NCBI GenBank assembly: GCA_944472135.2
Contig: OX235263.1
Location: 18,653,379 to 18,717,378, forward strand
Source of the DNA: Trichobilharzia regenti
Lineage: Eukaryota > Platyhelminthes > Trematoda > Strigeidida > Schistosomatidae
Direction: 5' to 3'
DNA: 64,000 nt
The notes beneath the pieces were generated by a model. That model had not been told where the DNA came from and searched no databases. It worked only from the letters and a program-made list of their open reading frames with translations. Below are positions 10,761-21,240 of this stretch, one piece after another. Position numbers and translations under genes: made by a program. The stretch's first letter is position 1, and each line of letters opens with the position of its first letter.

Positions 10761-12809
10761 TTGGATAGTCGCCGTTCATTTTTCCTGGTGCCGGTCAAGT
10801 CCTCTTTGAACAAGCAATATCTGGAACTTTTTGGAATTGGGTCAAGTTCAACAATGCCTGGGTCAAAGAAGGGACAGAGTGTCTTGGATGCAAACAGGAA
10901 AGTAAGTCATGGTGACTTGTCTGTTAATTGTAACGATGTGTCTGATGTTAAGTATGACATGGTTGATGTTACTGTTTCGCCGTTCAGGGATAATAGGAAC
11001 ATCAAACTCCCTAAATTTGAACCACGATGTTTTGATGGAAACCCGGCTGATTATTTACAATTTGTAAAGGAGTTTGAGATCATGTTGAGTGGTTTTTTAT
11101 TAAATGATGAATTGAAGTTAATGTATTTGATGAGGTATTGCACTGGAGATGCTTCAAGAGCTATACAGTGTTGTAAGTTTATGAAGCCAAAAGAGGGCTA
11201 CGATGAGGCTATGAGCATATTACGTCAAAGGTTTGGAAGACCTTCGATGATTGCAGGGAAATTATTCGAGGCTGTTAAGGGTAATGGTGGTCAATTACAG
11301 GATGACTCCAAGGCACTCACTGAGTTTTTGGATAATCTTATGACTTATAAGAATACCTTGATTTCGATGAATTACATGAATGAGCTCAACTCGAGTTTTA
11401 TACTAGAAGTAATAGCAAGACGCTTACCTACTCGACTGCAAAGGAAGTGGGTGAAGATAAGCTCCCGTATGGAGGATGAGGGTATCGAGCCAAAGTTTGA
11501 TGATATCCTGAAACTGGTAAATACTAGTGTCAATCAATCTATGAGCAAGTTCGCCAGTCTATTACACCTCATCTCTAGAATAGAGCAGTCTGAGATCAAA
11601 ATGCAATCATTGACGACTAATAGGCCTCAGAGAGGTGGATATCGAGAAAGCTCCATGATGTCTAGTAATGCATATAGACCTAGTGAGTGTAACAGGTTTC
11701 GTAGTACATCCTCAACAGATAAGTTACAAGATGCAAGACAAACACGGTTGTGGTTTACACGTGTGCAAGAGGTGCATACAGAAGTGAACTGTGAACCAGT
11801 GAGCAAGTTCAGTGATAAGCTAAATGTAAACTCCAGGTCTGACTCCGAATTGTGTGACGATAACGGTGCTGTGAAGAAGTCTGTAGTTGCAACTGGTAAG
11901 CCGTTGTTGAATAGAGTGTCACAGAATAGAGTTACTGCTTCAGAGTGGAGTTCTGACTCCACAAGTTTACAAAGTATATCTAGTCAGAGTGAAGTTATAA
12001 AACCTTTAATGATTTGTGAGGAGGAACCAAAATTGTCTACTTCTGTTATTAAAGAGTTTGAAAATGATGAACTTGACGGTAAATTGAATATATGTGATAA
12101 TGATCATGATAGTGCAGATTTGTCTTTGGTTGATCATTATGAGATGAGGGATATGCCTACTACTGCTAAGTTAAATAAAGGTTCTGTACAACTACAACGT
12201 GAAGTAGAATTGAACGCAGATGCAGTTCCAGAAGGTGTGCATACTTGTGAGACAGTCAGTGTAATTGATCAGCGTGTAGCCCACCTATCATCAGATGATA
12301 GTGCTAAACCCGAACTAGTAGTGAAAGACAGCAGTGGTGGTAATCTTGCAGTTGGACAACTATCTGAGAGCCGAACAAGAACAGCTTCTGATCCACCACT
12401 AAGTTCATCACCTTGTGTCACTCAGTCATCGTTGGTGCTGTCATCCACAATGAAACAGACACCCATCAACTCAAGTATCTTGTGCAATGACTATGGTAGT
12501 ATCAGTTCGTTTGAAAGGACGAATATCAATGGTCAGTTTAGTGTGGATAAGCCAAGTGTAAAGGAGAGAGTTATTGTTAAATTGACTTGCACGAATAAAG
12601 GCATTTCTAGTTTCAAGTTACTATTTGAATGTTATTATCTTTGGTGTAAATTACTCTGTTTCTATACTTGGTTGATGAGATATGTCGTGTGTTTGTTGGT
12701 CATCTATATTCTACGATACAATGACATGGGCGTGTTGCCGTTCAGATTTGAGGATATAGCTGATAGAAGGAAGTCAGCAAATGAACTCTGCGACGATTTT
12801 CCAACCTAG
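10761..12809 (+). CDS. BEL/Pao gag-like protein fused to pol C-terminal tail
   Basis: A 682-residue frame. Residues about 83-270 match the gag region of BEL/Pao elements (DUF1759-like): LPKFEPRCFDGNPADYLQF, then a helical core with LMYLMRYCTGDASRAI, AMSILRQRFGRP, LTEFLDNLMTY and RLPTRLQRKWVKIS. The middle is a long Ser/Asp-rich, low-complexity stretch with no visible zinc knuckle or protease. Residues about 619-653 are hydrophobic (CYYLWCKLLCFYTW followed by a leucine/valine segment), followed by FRFEDIADRR and NELCDDFPT. This tail also occurs at 4268-4432 and probably comes from the end of a longer parent pol, joined in frame by deletion. The in-frame ATG at 10854 (MPGSKKGQ) is an alternative start. 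Confidence 0.8.
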   Translation: MDSRRSFFLVPVKSSLNKQYLELFGIGSSSTMPGSKKGQSVLDANRKVSHGDLSVNCNDVSDVKYDMVDVTVSPFRDNRNIKLPKFEPRCFDGNPADYLQFVKEFEIMLSGFLLNDELKLMYLMRYCTGDASRAIQCCKFMKPKEGYDEAMSILRQRFGRPSMIAGKLFEAVKGNGGQLQDDSKALTEFLDNLMTYKNTLISMNYMNELNSSFILEVIARRLPTRLQRKWVKISSRMEDEGIEPKFDDILKLVNTSVNQSMSKFASLLHLISRIEQSEIKMQSLTTNRPQRGGYRESSMMSSNAYRPSECNRFRSTSSTDKLQDARQTRLWFTRVQEVHTEVNCEPVSKFSDKLNVNSRSDSELCDDNGAVKKSVVATGKPLLNRVSQNRVTASEWSSDSTSLQSISSQSEVIKPLMICEEEPKLSTSVIKEFENDELDGKLNICDNDHDSADLSLVDHYEMRDMPTTAKLNKGSVQLQREVELNADAVPEGVHTCETVSVIDQRVAHLSSDDSAKPELVVKDSSGGNLAVGQLSESRTRTASDPPLSSSPCVTQSSLVLSSTMKQTPINSSILCNDYGSISSFERTNINGQFSVDKPSVKERVIVKLTCTNKGISSFKLLFECYYLWCKLLCFYTWLMRYVVCLLVIYILRYNDMGVLPFRFEDIADRRKSANELCDDFPT

Positions 12810-12810
12810 A

Positions 12811-13290
12811 GCGTCAACCTGAGAAGGGTTGTAGGCGTACTGCTGTAAGTCCTACAATTCTTCAAAGGGTAGCGCATCAATGAGCAGTCCAATGTGCTTG
12901 GTGTGTGATTTTGTACATATGTTCATATTGTATATACTGAATTGATATCATCTGTCATCTAGCTGTTGGTAATTCTGTTTGTGTCCGGACGACTTCCACT
13001 TGGATCATCAACCTGAGAAGGAATGTAGGCGTACTGCTGTAAGTCCTACAGTTCTTCAAGGGTAGTTTGTCGTGTCAGAATCCACAACATTTGATGTGGT
13101 GATTGTACATATGTTTGTGTTAAATAGTTGTGTGAGTTCCAATTGATGTAATTGTTGGTTAATCTTGTTTGTGTCTGGACATTCCACAACTTACAATCGT
13201 CAACGTGAGAAGGGTTGCAGGCGTACTGGTGTAAGTCCTCCAATTCTTCAAAATAATTCCACCAAGACATGATCCGCGAGGTTATTTGTA
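12811..13290 (+). repeat. Three tandem ~193-bp noncoding repeats
   Basis: Units begin at about 12811, 13006 and 13198, each with tcaac, then gagaagg and ggcgtact. The first two can form a gtagg/cctac stem around cgtactgctgtaagt. They lie between the gag stop and the 3' LTR and are shared with the left BEL copy, so they belong to the element. Confidence 0.75.
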
Positions 13291-13952
13291 CTGTTTGTGT
13301 ATACGTGTGGTGTGTCTTCGCAATTTGTGATTTTGGATCAGTTGTGTTTACTCGTTGTTTTCGTACCTTGTTGTTATTGCGTAATTTTGTTAAAATTTTC
13401 GTCGTGATTACTTCTGAAGTTGTTTCGAGTCTTCTACATCCGTGAATGAATTGATTGATGTTAAGGACAGCAGATGGGTCGTATACGCCGGGGAGGCTAG
13501 GCTATTGCTGAGAATGAAATGCACACGGAGATAATTGTTAGCTGCGGTCCGACACGCCGGGGAGAAAGAGTGTAAACGACTGAGGCTCGCATGCGTCACC
13601 GTTACTAGAACTGAGGCAGAATGAGTGACAAGCGATTTCAGTGGTAATTGGTAGTGAGTAGACACGAGGATGTGCGTAGAGTATCGTGAGGTGGTGCTAT
13701 GGTCACATTGCATTCTGCAAGAGTCATTCTAGTAAGTGGCGATTGTGTTGCAAGATGTCAAGAGGAGGTCTCTGTCTGGAGGCGCAGGTCGTCATTGATG
13801 TGTGAGATTGTGCTGTGGGTATGCTTGTGGTGTGTTGGCTTTTCTGTTTGTTTTCCATTTCAGCTCTGTCCGTGTGACCCAGGTTCTCGCAATGGCATCC
13901 AAGTCGACGTGCATTGGTCGTGAAGGAAAAAAGGGTTGGATCCCTTTTTTGC

Positions 13953-13959
13953 CGGGGAG
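13953..13959 (+). other. Polypurine tract of BEL element
   Basis: The purines cggggag directly precede the 3' LTR start TGTCAATG. The same tract precedes the LTR at 5585. This is the expected primer site for plus-strand DNA synthesis. Confidence 0.7.
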
Positions 13960-14316
13960 TGTCAATGGAGTTGAAGATTGAACGATCAATTCACGGTTGT
14001 TTGCTCAAAATCAACTTCCCCAATTTTCGCGGAGGCATCAATACGACAGTCATCGTCTCATCGGTCGCTGTTCAGAAAGAAGAGTGAAACATCGTCAGAA
14101 GTAATACAGAGATTTATTATTGTAATATTTGTTTTCAGACCTTAGTTCGTTTATTCCTTTTATATGTTGGTGTAACAATAAAGAAATAACAAGCAGCAGA
14201 TCGGTGTTTTGGTTTTTGCGTCCGTTATTACTAAGCGTTTCTGAAACTCAAAGGAACAGCGTGGGCCCGAGCGTAGCGAGAGCTGGGCATTAACGGTTTG
14301 TGAGACGAGACTGACA
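13960..14316 (+). repeat. 3' LTR of BEL/Pao element
   Basis: Begins TGTCAATGGAG and ends CTGACA. It is followed at once by ctcag, the copy of the target pentamer. Confidence 0.93.
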
Positions 14317-14321
14317 CTCAG

Positions 14322-14880
14322 GTTAATAAAGCGATTGCGTATGCCACACTTCTAATATATCGGGATCCAACAGCACCGTAAAGTATCTCGGTTGATGCAT
14401 CTAACCCTGAAATCGGCGCAGTTCTACAAGAACTAGTTAACAGAGTGTGGCAATCACTCGCCTTTTCCCGAGGCGCCTTCATTTAGCGGAAACAAATTAC
14501 AGCAAGTTCCCCAGAGAACTTCTGGTTATGTACTGACCTATATATCATTTTCGAAACTCAGTGAAGGGTCGTGAATTCATAATTTTCACTGACCACGAAC
14601 ATCTGACGTACTCTGTCAACTCAACCCCAGAGAAGCATTCACCTACAGAATGATGGCAGCTGGATTACGTTTCACAGTTTACATCGGACATTCGCTATGC
14701 ATCCGGAGTGAACAAAACTGTGACAGTTGCCTTGTCGCGCATTTGTTCCATCACCCAAAAAGACGGTACACGTCCTGTACAACTGGCTCGTCTTCAAAGA
14801 GATTATGTCGAGCTTCAACACGAGTTGTCGTAAACAAATCTGCAATTAGCCGGGAAACCTTTGGGTAAGAGAAGAGATAC
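14322..14880 (+). pseudogene. Gypsy RNase H relic, continuation of split element
   Basis: After the duplication the sequence encodes VNKAIAYATLL, then SVDASNPEIGAVLQELVN (the first RNase H aspartate box), FSRGAF, and FIIFTDHEHLTYSVNSTP (the TDH-x-L box). Several stops and frame changes interrupt it. It joins 10353 in frame (NAFTQ followed by VNKAIAY), showing that the BEL element landed in a gypsy copy between RT and RNase H. The integrase is not recognisable. Confidence 0.8.
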
Positions 14881-14937
14881 TATTCTATTCAATGAAGTAT
14901 TATCCGTAATTGTTTTCATACTGTTTTACATTTTCCC

Positions 14938-15235
14938 AGGACGGTCTCCTCCTCCTGAAATAGTTTTAAACCACGTGGTGGCATAGCACTTACCCAAATA
15001 TACTCTGTTCACTGGTTGACCATAACTAGCAGCAGGAAACGGAACCAAGTTTTGGTTGTCACTCAAGTTTGATGGTGACCTTAGTGGAGGGTTTACAATC
15101 CACTATTTATACGAACCTATTGCGATTGCTTGTGCAATAATCCAACAATTTTAACTTTTAAAAATATTAATTTACGATACTTCACGATTGTAATCTACAT
15201 CATTACTGATCAAGCCTGTAAAGATGGCATGCATT
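14938..15235 (+). repeat. Dispersed ~300-bp repeat, copy 1
   Basis: Resembles 57375-57680 in the same orientation. Shared blocks include cctgaaatag, ggcatagcac, gttcactggt, gaccataact, tttgatggtg, gattgcttgtgcaa and catgcattt. It follows a gypsy relic here, so it could be gypsy 3' or LTR sequence, but no ends are defined. Confidence 0.6.
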
Positions 15236-15312
15236 TTTGATTTGAAACTAGTATCTAGTGTGATGCATCTAGTCCTCTCTTCTGGTGCAAACTGAATTCC
15301 ACCAGTCAGACA

Positions 15313-15550
15313 TGTATTATTATTATTGCTCCCTTGGGTTCCTAGTGGAACATAGGACTTCAACTGCACGTCTCCATTTTCTTCTGTCTTCTGCTATACT
15401 TTTCGACTGCTTCCATGTTAATCCATATTCTTTCAACTCCTCTTCACACGATCTCCTCCATGTCACCATTGGACGTCCCACACGCCACTTCCCTTTCGGG
15501 TTCCACTCGAGGGCTTGGCGCGCGATGTCACCCAGCGGTTTATGCAAAAT
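15313..15550 (-). mobile_element. RTE-type LINE 3' end
   Basis: The minus strand encodes DIARQALEWNPKGKWRVGRP, VTWRRSCEEELKEYGLTW and WRRAVEVLCSTR, the C-terminal region of RTE reverse transcriptases. It ends in a minus-strand AATAATAAT tail at about 15313-15325, typical of RTE 3' ends. Only the last roughly 240 bp are present, as expected for a strongly 5'-truncated insertion. Confidence 0.85.
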
Positions 15551-15775
15551 ATAAATTATTATATCATAATGGTATGGGTATGATAGAGAAGATTTGTAGC
15601 TCAGGTGGATAATTTTGATGTGGTTGTGTTCTCTGAGCTGGATGGTTAATTTGCGAAGCTTTCATCACCCTCCTACGTGGCATCTTCGGCGCATACTTCA
15701 ATTCAAATTGAAGTGAGCTTTTAGATTTCCCCACGAGTTTACTGATCATCTCTCCTGGTGACCTCGGATGTGATT

Positions 15776-15823
15776 GGTTGTTTTTGAGCAAACAACCGTG
15801 AATTGATCGTTCAATCTCCAAAC
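15776..15823 (-). repeat. BEL/Pao LTR fragment
   Basis: The reverse complement matches the start of the family LTR (ggagattgaacgatcaattc, then ggttgtttgctcaaaa). Only about 48 bp are recognisable. Confidence 0.7.
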
Positions 15824-16193
15824 TATTTTGCAACTGGACCCTATGTCCTCAAACATTTGTGCGTCATTATAATAAAGATTTTTTGTATTTCCCAATGAGT
15901 GAAAAACAAGACGATATTTTTTACTGAAGTTTCGCTATTTAATGCTAATAGCTTTATAAAAGGCTGAAATTATCCGTAACTTATCAAGGTCATTGGTGGG
16001 GTGAGACGCTCGAAGGTCATTTTCGTCCATATCAGTCGGCCATGTTGGATTGCAGTTCCGTAGCTGTTCGTGTACGCGTTTGTTGTTCCGTTTATGCTGC
16101 CGTTATACACGACTAATCTTGATGCGTATTGTTCACAAATGTTGCGTTTCACCTCATCTTTTGTTTCCGTTGCCGTTAAAATGAATTATTTCT

Positions 16194-16661
16194 TTGGTTT
16201 TGAAACTTTTCACTACCAGGTCAGTGCATTCATTTCGGTGTAATTGTTTCATACCTTGTATTTATGCGGCTTTTAGTGTTTTATTTGGTTTTCAGCTGTT
16301 AATGAATTGGCAATGTGTGGAAGTCTTGGAAATCATGCACGTGAAGATGTTTGGCTGGCAGAAGCAGTTGTTTTCAGTCCATTTATTGGTTGCCGTTATT
16401 CTGGTCGGCTCATTTAATTACCTTAGATGTAGAAATCGTGAAAATAGTGTCTTTCTCGTTCATGTTTACAGCATGCAACAATCTGCGAGTGAATCTGTTA
16501 AAGGGAACACCATCAGAGTAGATGTTAGCAAAGTTTTCGAAGAACAAATTAAACGTGGAAAATTTAGAACCTGGGTTGAAGTTGAAAAAGCTTTGAAGCT
16601 TTTTGAGAATGTGAATATACCATCCGTGTGTCTGCTATCATTTAAAAAAAATATGTCGTGA
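16194..16661 (+). CDS. Array ORF, unit 1: possible MULE/SWIM N-terminal exon
   Basis: A 155-residue frame repeated in every unit. The first 90 residues have two hydrophobic stretches but are preceded by splice-acceptor-like tttcag and tttacag, so part may be intron read through. A better start may be the ATG of MQQSASESVKG (16472). From there the protein is hydrophilic with KVFEEQIKRGKFRTWVEVEK and ALKLFENVN, resembling the N-terminal domain of MULE transposase/SWIM zinc-finger proteins (FxTWxEVExALKxFE). After an A-run at about 16645 the next frame continues (YVVRES, then YESVVLVCILG in units 2-4), as expected for that family, which implies a frameshift. In unit 1 a 2-bp loss also closes this continuation. 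The family call is from memory of related proteins. Confidence 0.45.
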   Translation: MVLKLFTTRSVHSFRCNCFIPCIYAAFSVLFGFQLLMNWQCVEVLEIMHVKMFGWQKQLFSVHLLVAVILVGSFNYLRCRNRENSVFLVHVYSMQQSASESVKGNTIRVDVSKVFEEQIKRGKFRTWVEVEKALKLFENVNIPSVCLLSFKKNMS

Positions 16662-17714
16662 GAGACTAAGTCAAATAAGGTTGAGCCGCATGAAAAGTAT
16701 GAATCTGTTGTGCTTGTGTGTATTTTGGGGAACTAAAAGAAACTGGAATCCTTAAGGGTAAGTGTTACTTATGCTTATTATTGCTTGATGTACTAGATCC
16801 AAATACATGAACTAGGACTACCCGTAATAGAGCCAGTGTTAACATCCATTCGATGGGTTGCAAAACGGTTTTCAAAGCGGATAAAATACGATTATCTGGT
16901 GAGTGTACGAACAATCCCAGTTAAAGGTAAGACATTAATTAGGAAGAATAACGTTCCGGGTTGTAGTCTACGATTGGTGGTTTAAACCTCCACGTGATTT
17001 TTCCGTGACTATAAACACAGATGTTCACGATCTTTAAAAAAAAACTAAATAAATTTTCCTTGAACCAGTAGTCTTCTTTTCTTCGGCGAAATATCCGTTG
17101 ATACGATTATACGATTAGGTAGCGAAGTAAGATGTTATGTGACTGAGAATCGTGGTTGTTGTGTTTTGGACTAATTTCGCGCATCTGACCGTTATAACCG
17201 CATGGATATAGCGTTTTCCTCATAGTACATTATGATATCTAGAAATCATAAGCACGTTGCCATCGGTAAATTTATTTTTACTTTTTAAATGACTGCAAAT
17301 AGTGAGTCGTTTGAGGTGATAGGATGAATACCTCTGAACGTTTTTGGGGAGACTAGGGTATATTTAATTTTTTCGAGTAAGGGACGATCTTTTTACCAAG
17401 AAAGTTCCCAGAATTTTCGTTATTCAAAGATAACGCTAAGTTGCCCACTAGGGTGGTAGCTATAGGAGATAACCTTCAGCGGAAACTATATTAATGTAGT
17501 TTTAGGTAACGCGTCATAGAAGTAAGCATCGTAGGTTAATTGTGTCTAAATGTATTAAACGTTGTATAACTGATCAAACCACAGTTCTTACGTATGAGTT
17601 AGTTTTATAAATAATGAATGTACCGTACAAGCGTTTACCTTGATTTGCATACCTAGCTCATAAACATTATGCCTGCATGTGGCATACATTTAGGGCCAAT
17701 ACGCTGTGATGAAT

Positions 17715-18470
17715 TAGTCGGAGATACTTCAAGTCAGACTTCATTTCCATATCACTATTATCAATTTTGCAACGGTCATAGGAATTAACACCTTCAACTA
17801 ACTTTCGTTTACATCGGAAACTGAAAATAACAGTCTGACATTTCGAAGGATTTAGTTTAAGAGCATTTTCTCACTCCTAATAGAGAGCTGTTCATCTTAG
17901 TACAGTGTAGCTGGCAGTTAACAGACATTGAAATAGTTAGATCGTCCGCGTGCTTGAAAAAGTTCTTTTCGTATGCATTCGTACAATAAGTTCATCAAAC
18001 AAAAATACAATTGGTAATGGACGACTTCCCCCTGACCTACAGTGTACTGCTTTCTCCCTGATAAATAAGAATGAAGCCATCTAACAATCCAATACTCAGT
18101 TTGAGTTTCAGCAAGCTTATCTAACAGAATATCTCTAGGTACTGAGTCGAAAGCAGATGTGTATTCTAGGAAGGTGCAGCGAATTTAGCCCCATTGTCTA
18201 TACTGGAGAAAATGTTGTGAAGCAAGACTGCAGCTGCATCTAAAGTACGTCTACTGTGTTTATAGGAGAACTGTTTGGGATCGTTAAAGGCTCTGAGTGA
18301 GGGTTAAAGATTAAGTAAGAGTAACTTTCCCTTAGTTCGTATATACCTCATTTGATTTGAAACAAAGGAAGCAGGTCTTATTAACGCTTGTAACACTAGA
18401 AAGTTTGGCATTTATGGGAGAATTTATGAAAGACTTGTTTAGTTTACACACACCAAATGAATAGGAAATA
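17715..18470 (-). pseudogene. Decayed CR1 RT fragment in unit 1
   Basis: On the minus strand it matches, in order, the RT of the CR1 element at 38050-42950. Shared blocks include aggtactgagtcgaaagcagatgtgta, seen at 41341 onward, and ttttacatcggaaactga, seen at 38668 onward. Stops and deletions are frequent, and the catalytic region reads HADD. The same fragment recurs in all units. Confidence 0.8.
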
Positions 18471-20540
18471 CTGGAGGTAATTACATGCATACAGGCGTAG
18501 GTTATTTAACATCTATAAAGTAGACATGCAAATACCGCAGTTTTTGATCACAGAAATGATGGATACTAGATAACATCCTATGATTCAACGGCATATTAAA
18601 ATAAATAAAAAATGTTTCTTAGCTGATCGTCAAGTGAACAGTCTATTTGATGATGTCACTGCATATTAACGGATTAGTGAAGTAGATATCAAGCCTAAGT
18701 TACTACATTTACTTGTACTACATACTTGGCGTTTAACAGTAAACAGACTTTCAACTGGTTAGATAAGGCGACTTTAGAGTATCCAACAGTACAGAATTAT
18801 TATTCAACTTGCTAAATCCCACTTAGCTTTTACAATGTGCTATTGTGTAGAAACAGACACGAAATCCTACTAATGACTAAAGTAACATTCTCATAATACT
18901 ACAGTGAATTTCCATCCCACTAACTAAGCTTAGCGTTTATTATTCCTAATTCACTTATTACAAAAGCACATTGTATAGCGAGGAATTGAAGAAGTCTACA
19001 GGAAGAAGTAATCAAGAGTATATTAAACATTTGATTAATTTACAAAAGAAAATTCTGATGAAGGGTAATAAAGTTAGTTTGACCGAATGATGTTTCCGCT
19101 GATTTCATATTCGACAACCTCCGTATACCTGGAAAAAATAAAGTACATGTTAGAACTAGCATAACATGAAGTTAACAAGAGATAATTCTACATATTAGCA
19201 TACAATATGAATACAATCATTCTGTTAAAACTAAGTATTATCTCAGGGAGATAAATGTATTTGTAGTCTACAGCTGATATTTATGTTGACGCCGTATACA
19301 TAAATATACATCATATGTTTTCCTGCATTTGAGGACTATATGCAAATTTCAAGGCAATCTCCGAAACATTCATACTATTGAGGCGTCATTCTCTCATCAA
19401 GCTTACTTGCAGATCAACTTCACACTAAACACTTTTACATGAAATGAAGTATTGCAAGTGTATAACTTAGAAGTTAATCCACAATCTCAGTAATGTCTAG
19501 TCCACAAGGTTTTGTGAATCCTACAGAAATCACATTTTCACATTTAGGAGACTATAGGCATCAAATATAAGCTGAACATGCCTCAACTCTAGACAGCTAT
19601 GCACAGTGCTAACAACATAGTGAAACACTTCAACTATTGTAAAGTACACAGACCTGTTGTGTTGATGAGGATAATAATGTCATATAATGCAAACTAGAAA
19701 ATTCAATCGTCATAGAGCATCTGTACTGCTTTGTCTAAATGGAAATCTCAGGAGAAATTCATCTCCACTATTGGTGATCAAAAATATTGTAGCATTAAGT
19801 ATACAGTCAGTGGAAATTGTAAAAGAGAATAAATTCATATTAATGATAATAAAGCTGAATAGATTCAGTTCTAGTAACCACCTTCGTTTGTTATCCTATC
19901 AGTCAGCTTAGTACACAATGGCACACTATTATTATAGTTGAGATATTTTTGTACATTTAATTAACATAACCCATAGCACACTGCACCAACCAGTGCCAAT
20001 ATATATGAAATCCATTTAGAGATAACCTTTCAACTTACCATAATTCCTGTCCAACCACAGATAAAGTGAAAAGCACATCTAAATGACAACTTAGGTTCCC
20101 ACCAACGATTCTGATAACATTTGCAGGTGATTTCCAAGTATTGAGAGAATTATTTTGTCAAAAAAGACTGTTCTTCACACGAAAATAGGCTGTACTGATA
20201 TCCTGAGACATGAAGTCTTCATTGAATGATACTATGCCGAAAGATGCAGCTTCTACATGGAGTAAATGAGTGGTGTAAATGGCATTACCCTCTAACTATC
20301 CTATCTCCCTCATTACACCGACATTTTGATACATTCCATCTGAAACACTAATCATTGCAACCAATATGCTAAAAGTGTGTCGCAGTCAGATCACATGAGG
20401 CGGACACCAACATAACCAGCCAAAAAGTGGGAATTTCCCTCAATCTAGATAACATATAATACAATTTTATTAAAAATTATTGGCAAAAAAAATTCCAAAC
20501 GTAACTTCTAGAGTACGTGACGAATAAGTCCAGCCGGCTT
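18471..20540. other. Unit remainder without recognisable genes
   Basis: About 2 kb of AT-rich sequence, repeated in each unit. A 74-codon ORF (19687-19911 and its copies) is present in all units but shows no family resemblance, and I do not support it as a gene. Confidence 0.5.
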
Positions 20541-20772
20541 GGCTGAAATTATCCGTAACTTATCAAGGTCATTGGTGGGGTCAGACGCTCGAAGGTCATT
20601 TTCGTCCATATCAGTCGGCCATGTTGGATTGCAGTTCCGTAGCTGTTCGTGTACGGGTTTGTTGTTCCGTTTATGCTGCCGTTATACACGACTAATCTTG
20701 ATGCGTATTGTTCACAAATGTTGCGTTTCACCTCATCTTTTGTTTCCGTTGCCGTTAAAATGAATTATTTCT

Positions 20773-21240
20773 TTGGTTTTGAAACTTTTCACTACCAGGT
20801 CAGTGCATTCATTTCGGTGTAATTGTTTCATACCTTGTATTTATGCGGCTTTTAGTGTTTTATTTGGTTTTCAGCTGTTAATGAATTGGCAATGTGTGGA
20901 AGTCTTGGAAATCATGCACGTGAAGATGTTTGGCTGGCAGAAGCAGTTGTTTTCAGTCCATTTATTGGTTGCCGTTATTCTGGTCGGCTCATTTAATTAC
21001 CTTAGATGTAGAAATCGTGAAAATAGTGTCTTTCTCGTTCATGTTTACAGCATGCAACAATCTGCGAGTGAATCTGTTAAAGGGAACACCATCAGAGTAG
21101 ATGTTAGCAAAGTTTTCGAAGAACAAATTAAACGTGGAAAATTTAGAACCTGGGTTGAAGTTGAAAAAGCTTTGAAGCTTTTTGAGAATGTGAATATACC
21201 ATCCGTGTGTCTGCTATCATTTAAAAAAAATATGTCGTGA
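20773..21240 (+). CDS. Array ORF, unit 2
   Basis: The encoded 155 residues are identical to unit 1. The +1 frame after the A-run continues through YVVRESKSNRVDPHEKYESV and LVCILG before a stop, so the ancestral exon was longer. No catalytic or zinc-finger part is visible within the unit. Confidence 0.45.
   Translation: MVLKLFTTRSVHSFRCNCFIPCIYAAFSVLFGFQLLMNWQCVEVLEIMHVKMFGWQKQLFSVHLLVAVILVGSFNYLRCRNRENSVFLVHVYSMQQSASESVKGNTIRVDVSKVFEEQIKRGKFRTWVEVEKALKLFENVNIPSVCLLSFKKNMS

Larger units (their letters stand above)
10354..14316 (+). mobile_element. Young non-autonomous BEL/Pao element (gag only)
   Basis: Complete insertion of 3963 bp with LTRs at 10354-10710 and 13960-14316 (357 bp each, one difference seen by eye). 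A 5-bp target duplication ctcag lies at 10349-10353 and 14317-14321. The interior has one long gag-like frame, three noncoding repeats and a purine tract before the 3' LTR. No protease, RT, RNase H or integrase is present, so mobility would need proteins from a complete relative. It sits inside the gypsy element in the same orientation. Confidence 0.92.
15962..20540 (+). repeat. Array unit 1
   Basis: Outermost left unit, starting directly after tttataaaa. It lacks two bases after the 155-codon ORF (gagagactaag versus gagagaatctaag in units 2-4), which closes a continuing frame. Confidence 0.9.

Noticed and set aside
15953..15961. TATA box (tttataaaa) driving the first array ORF
   Set aside because: It lies outside the unit and is absent upstream of units 2-4. 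It is better explained as one half of the flanking 9-bp direct repeat.
16194..16440. Membrane protein suggested by two hydrophobic stretches in the array ORF
   Set aside because: The stretches lie in T-rich sequence with splice-acceptor-like ends; the later hydrophilic part is the one resembling a known family.
19687..19911. 74-codon ORF repeated in all four array units
   Set aside because: It is repeated only because the whole unit is. There is no family likeness, no start context and no conserved motif.
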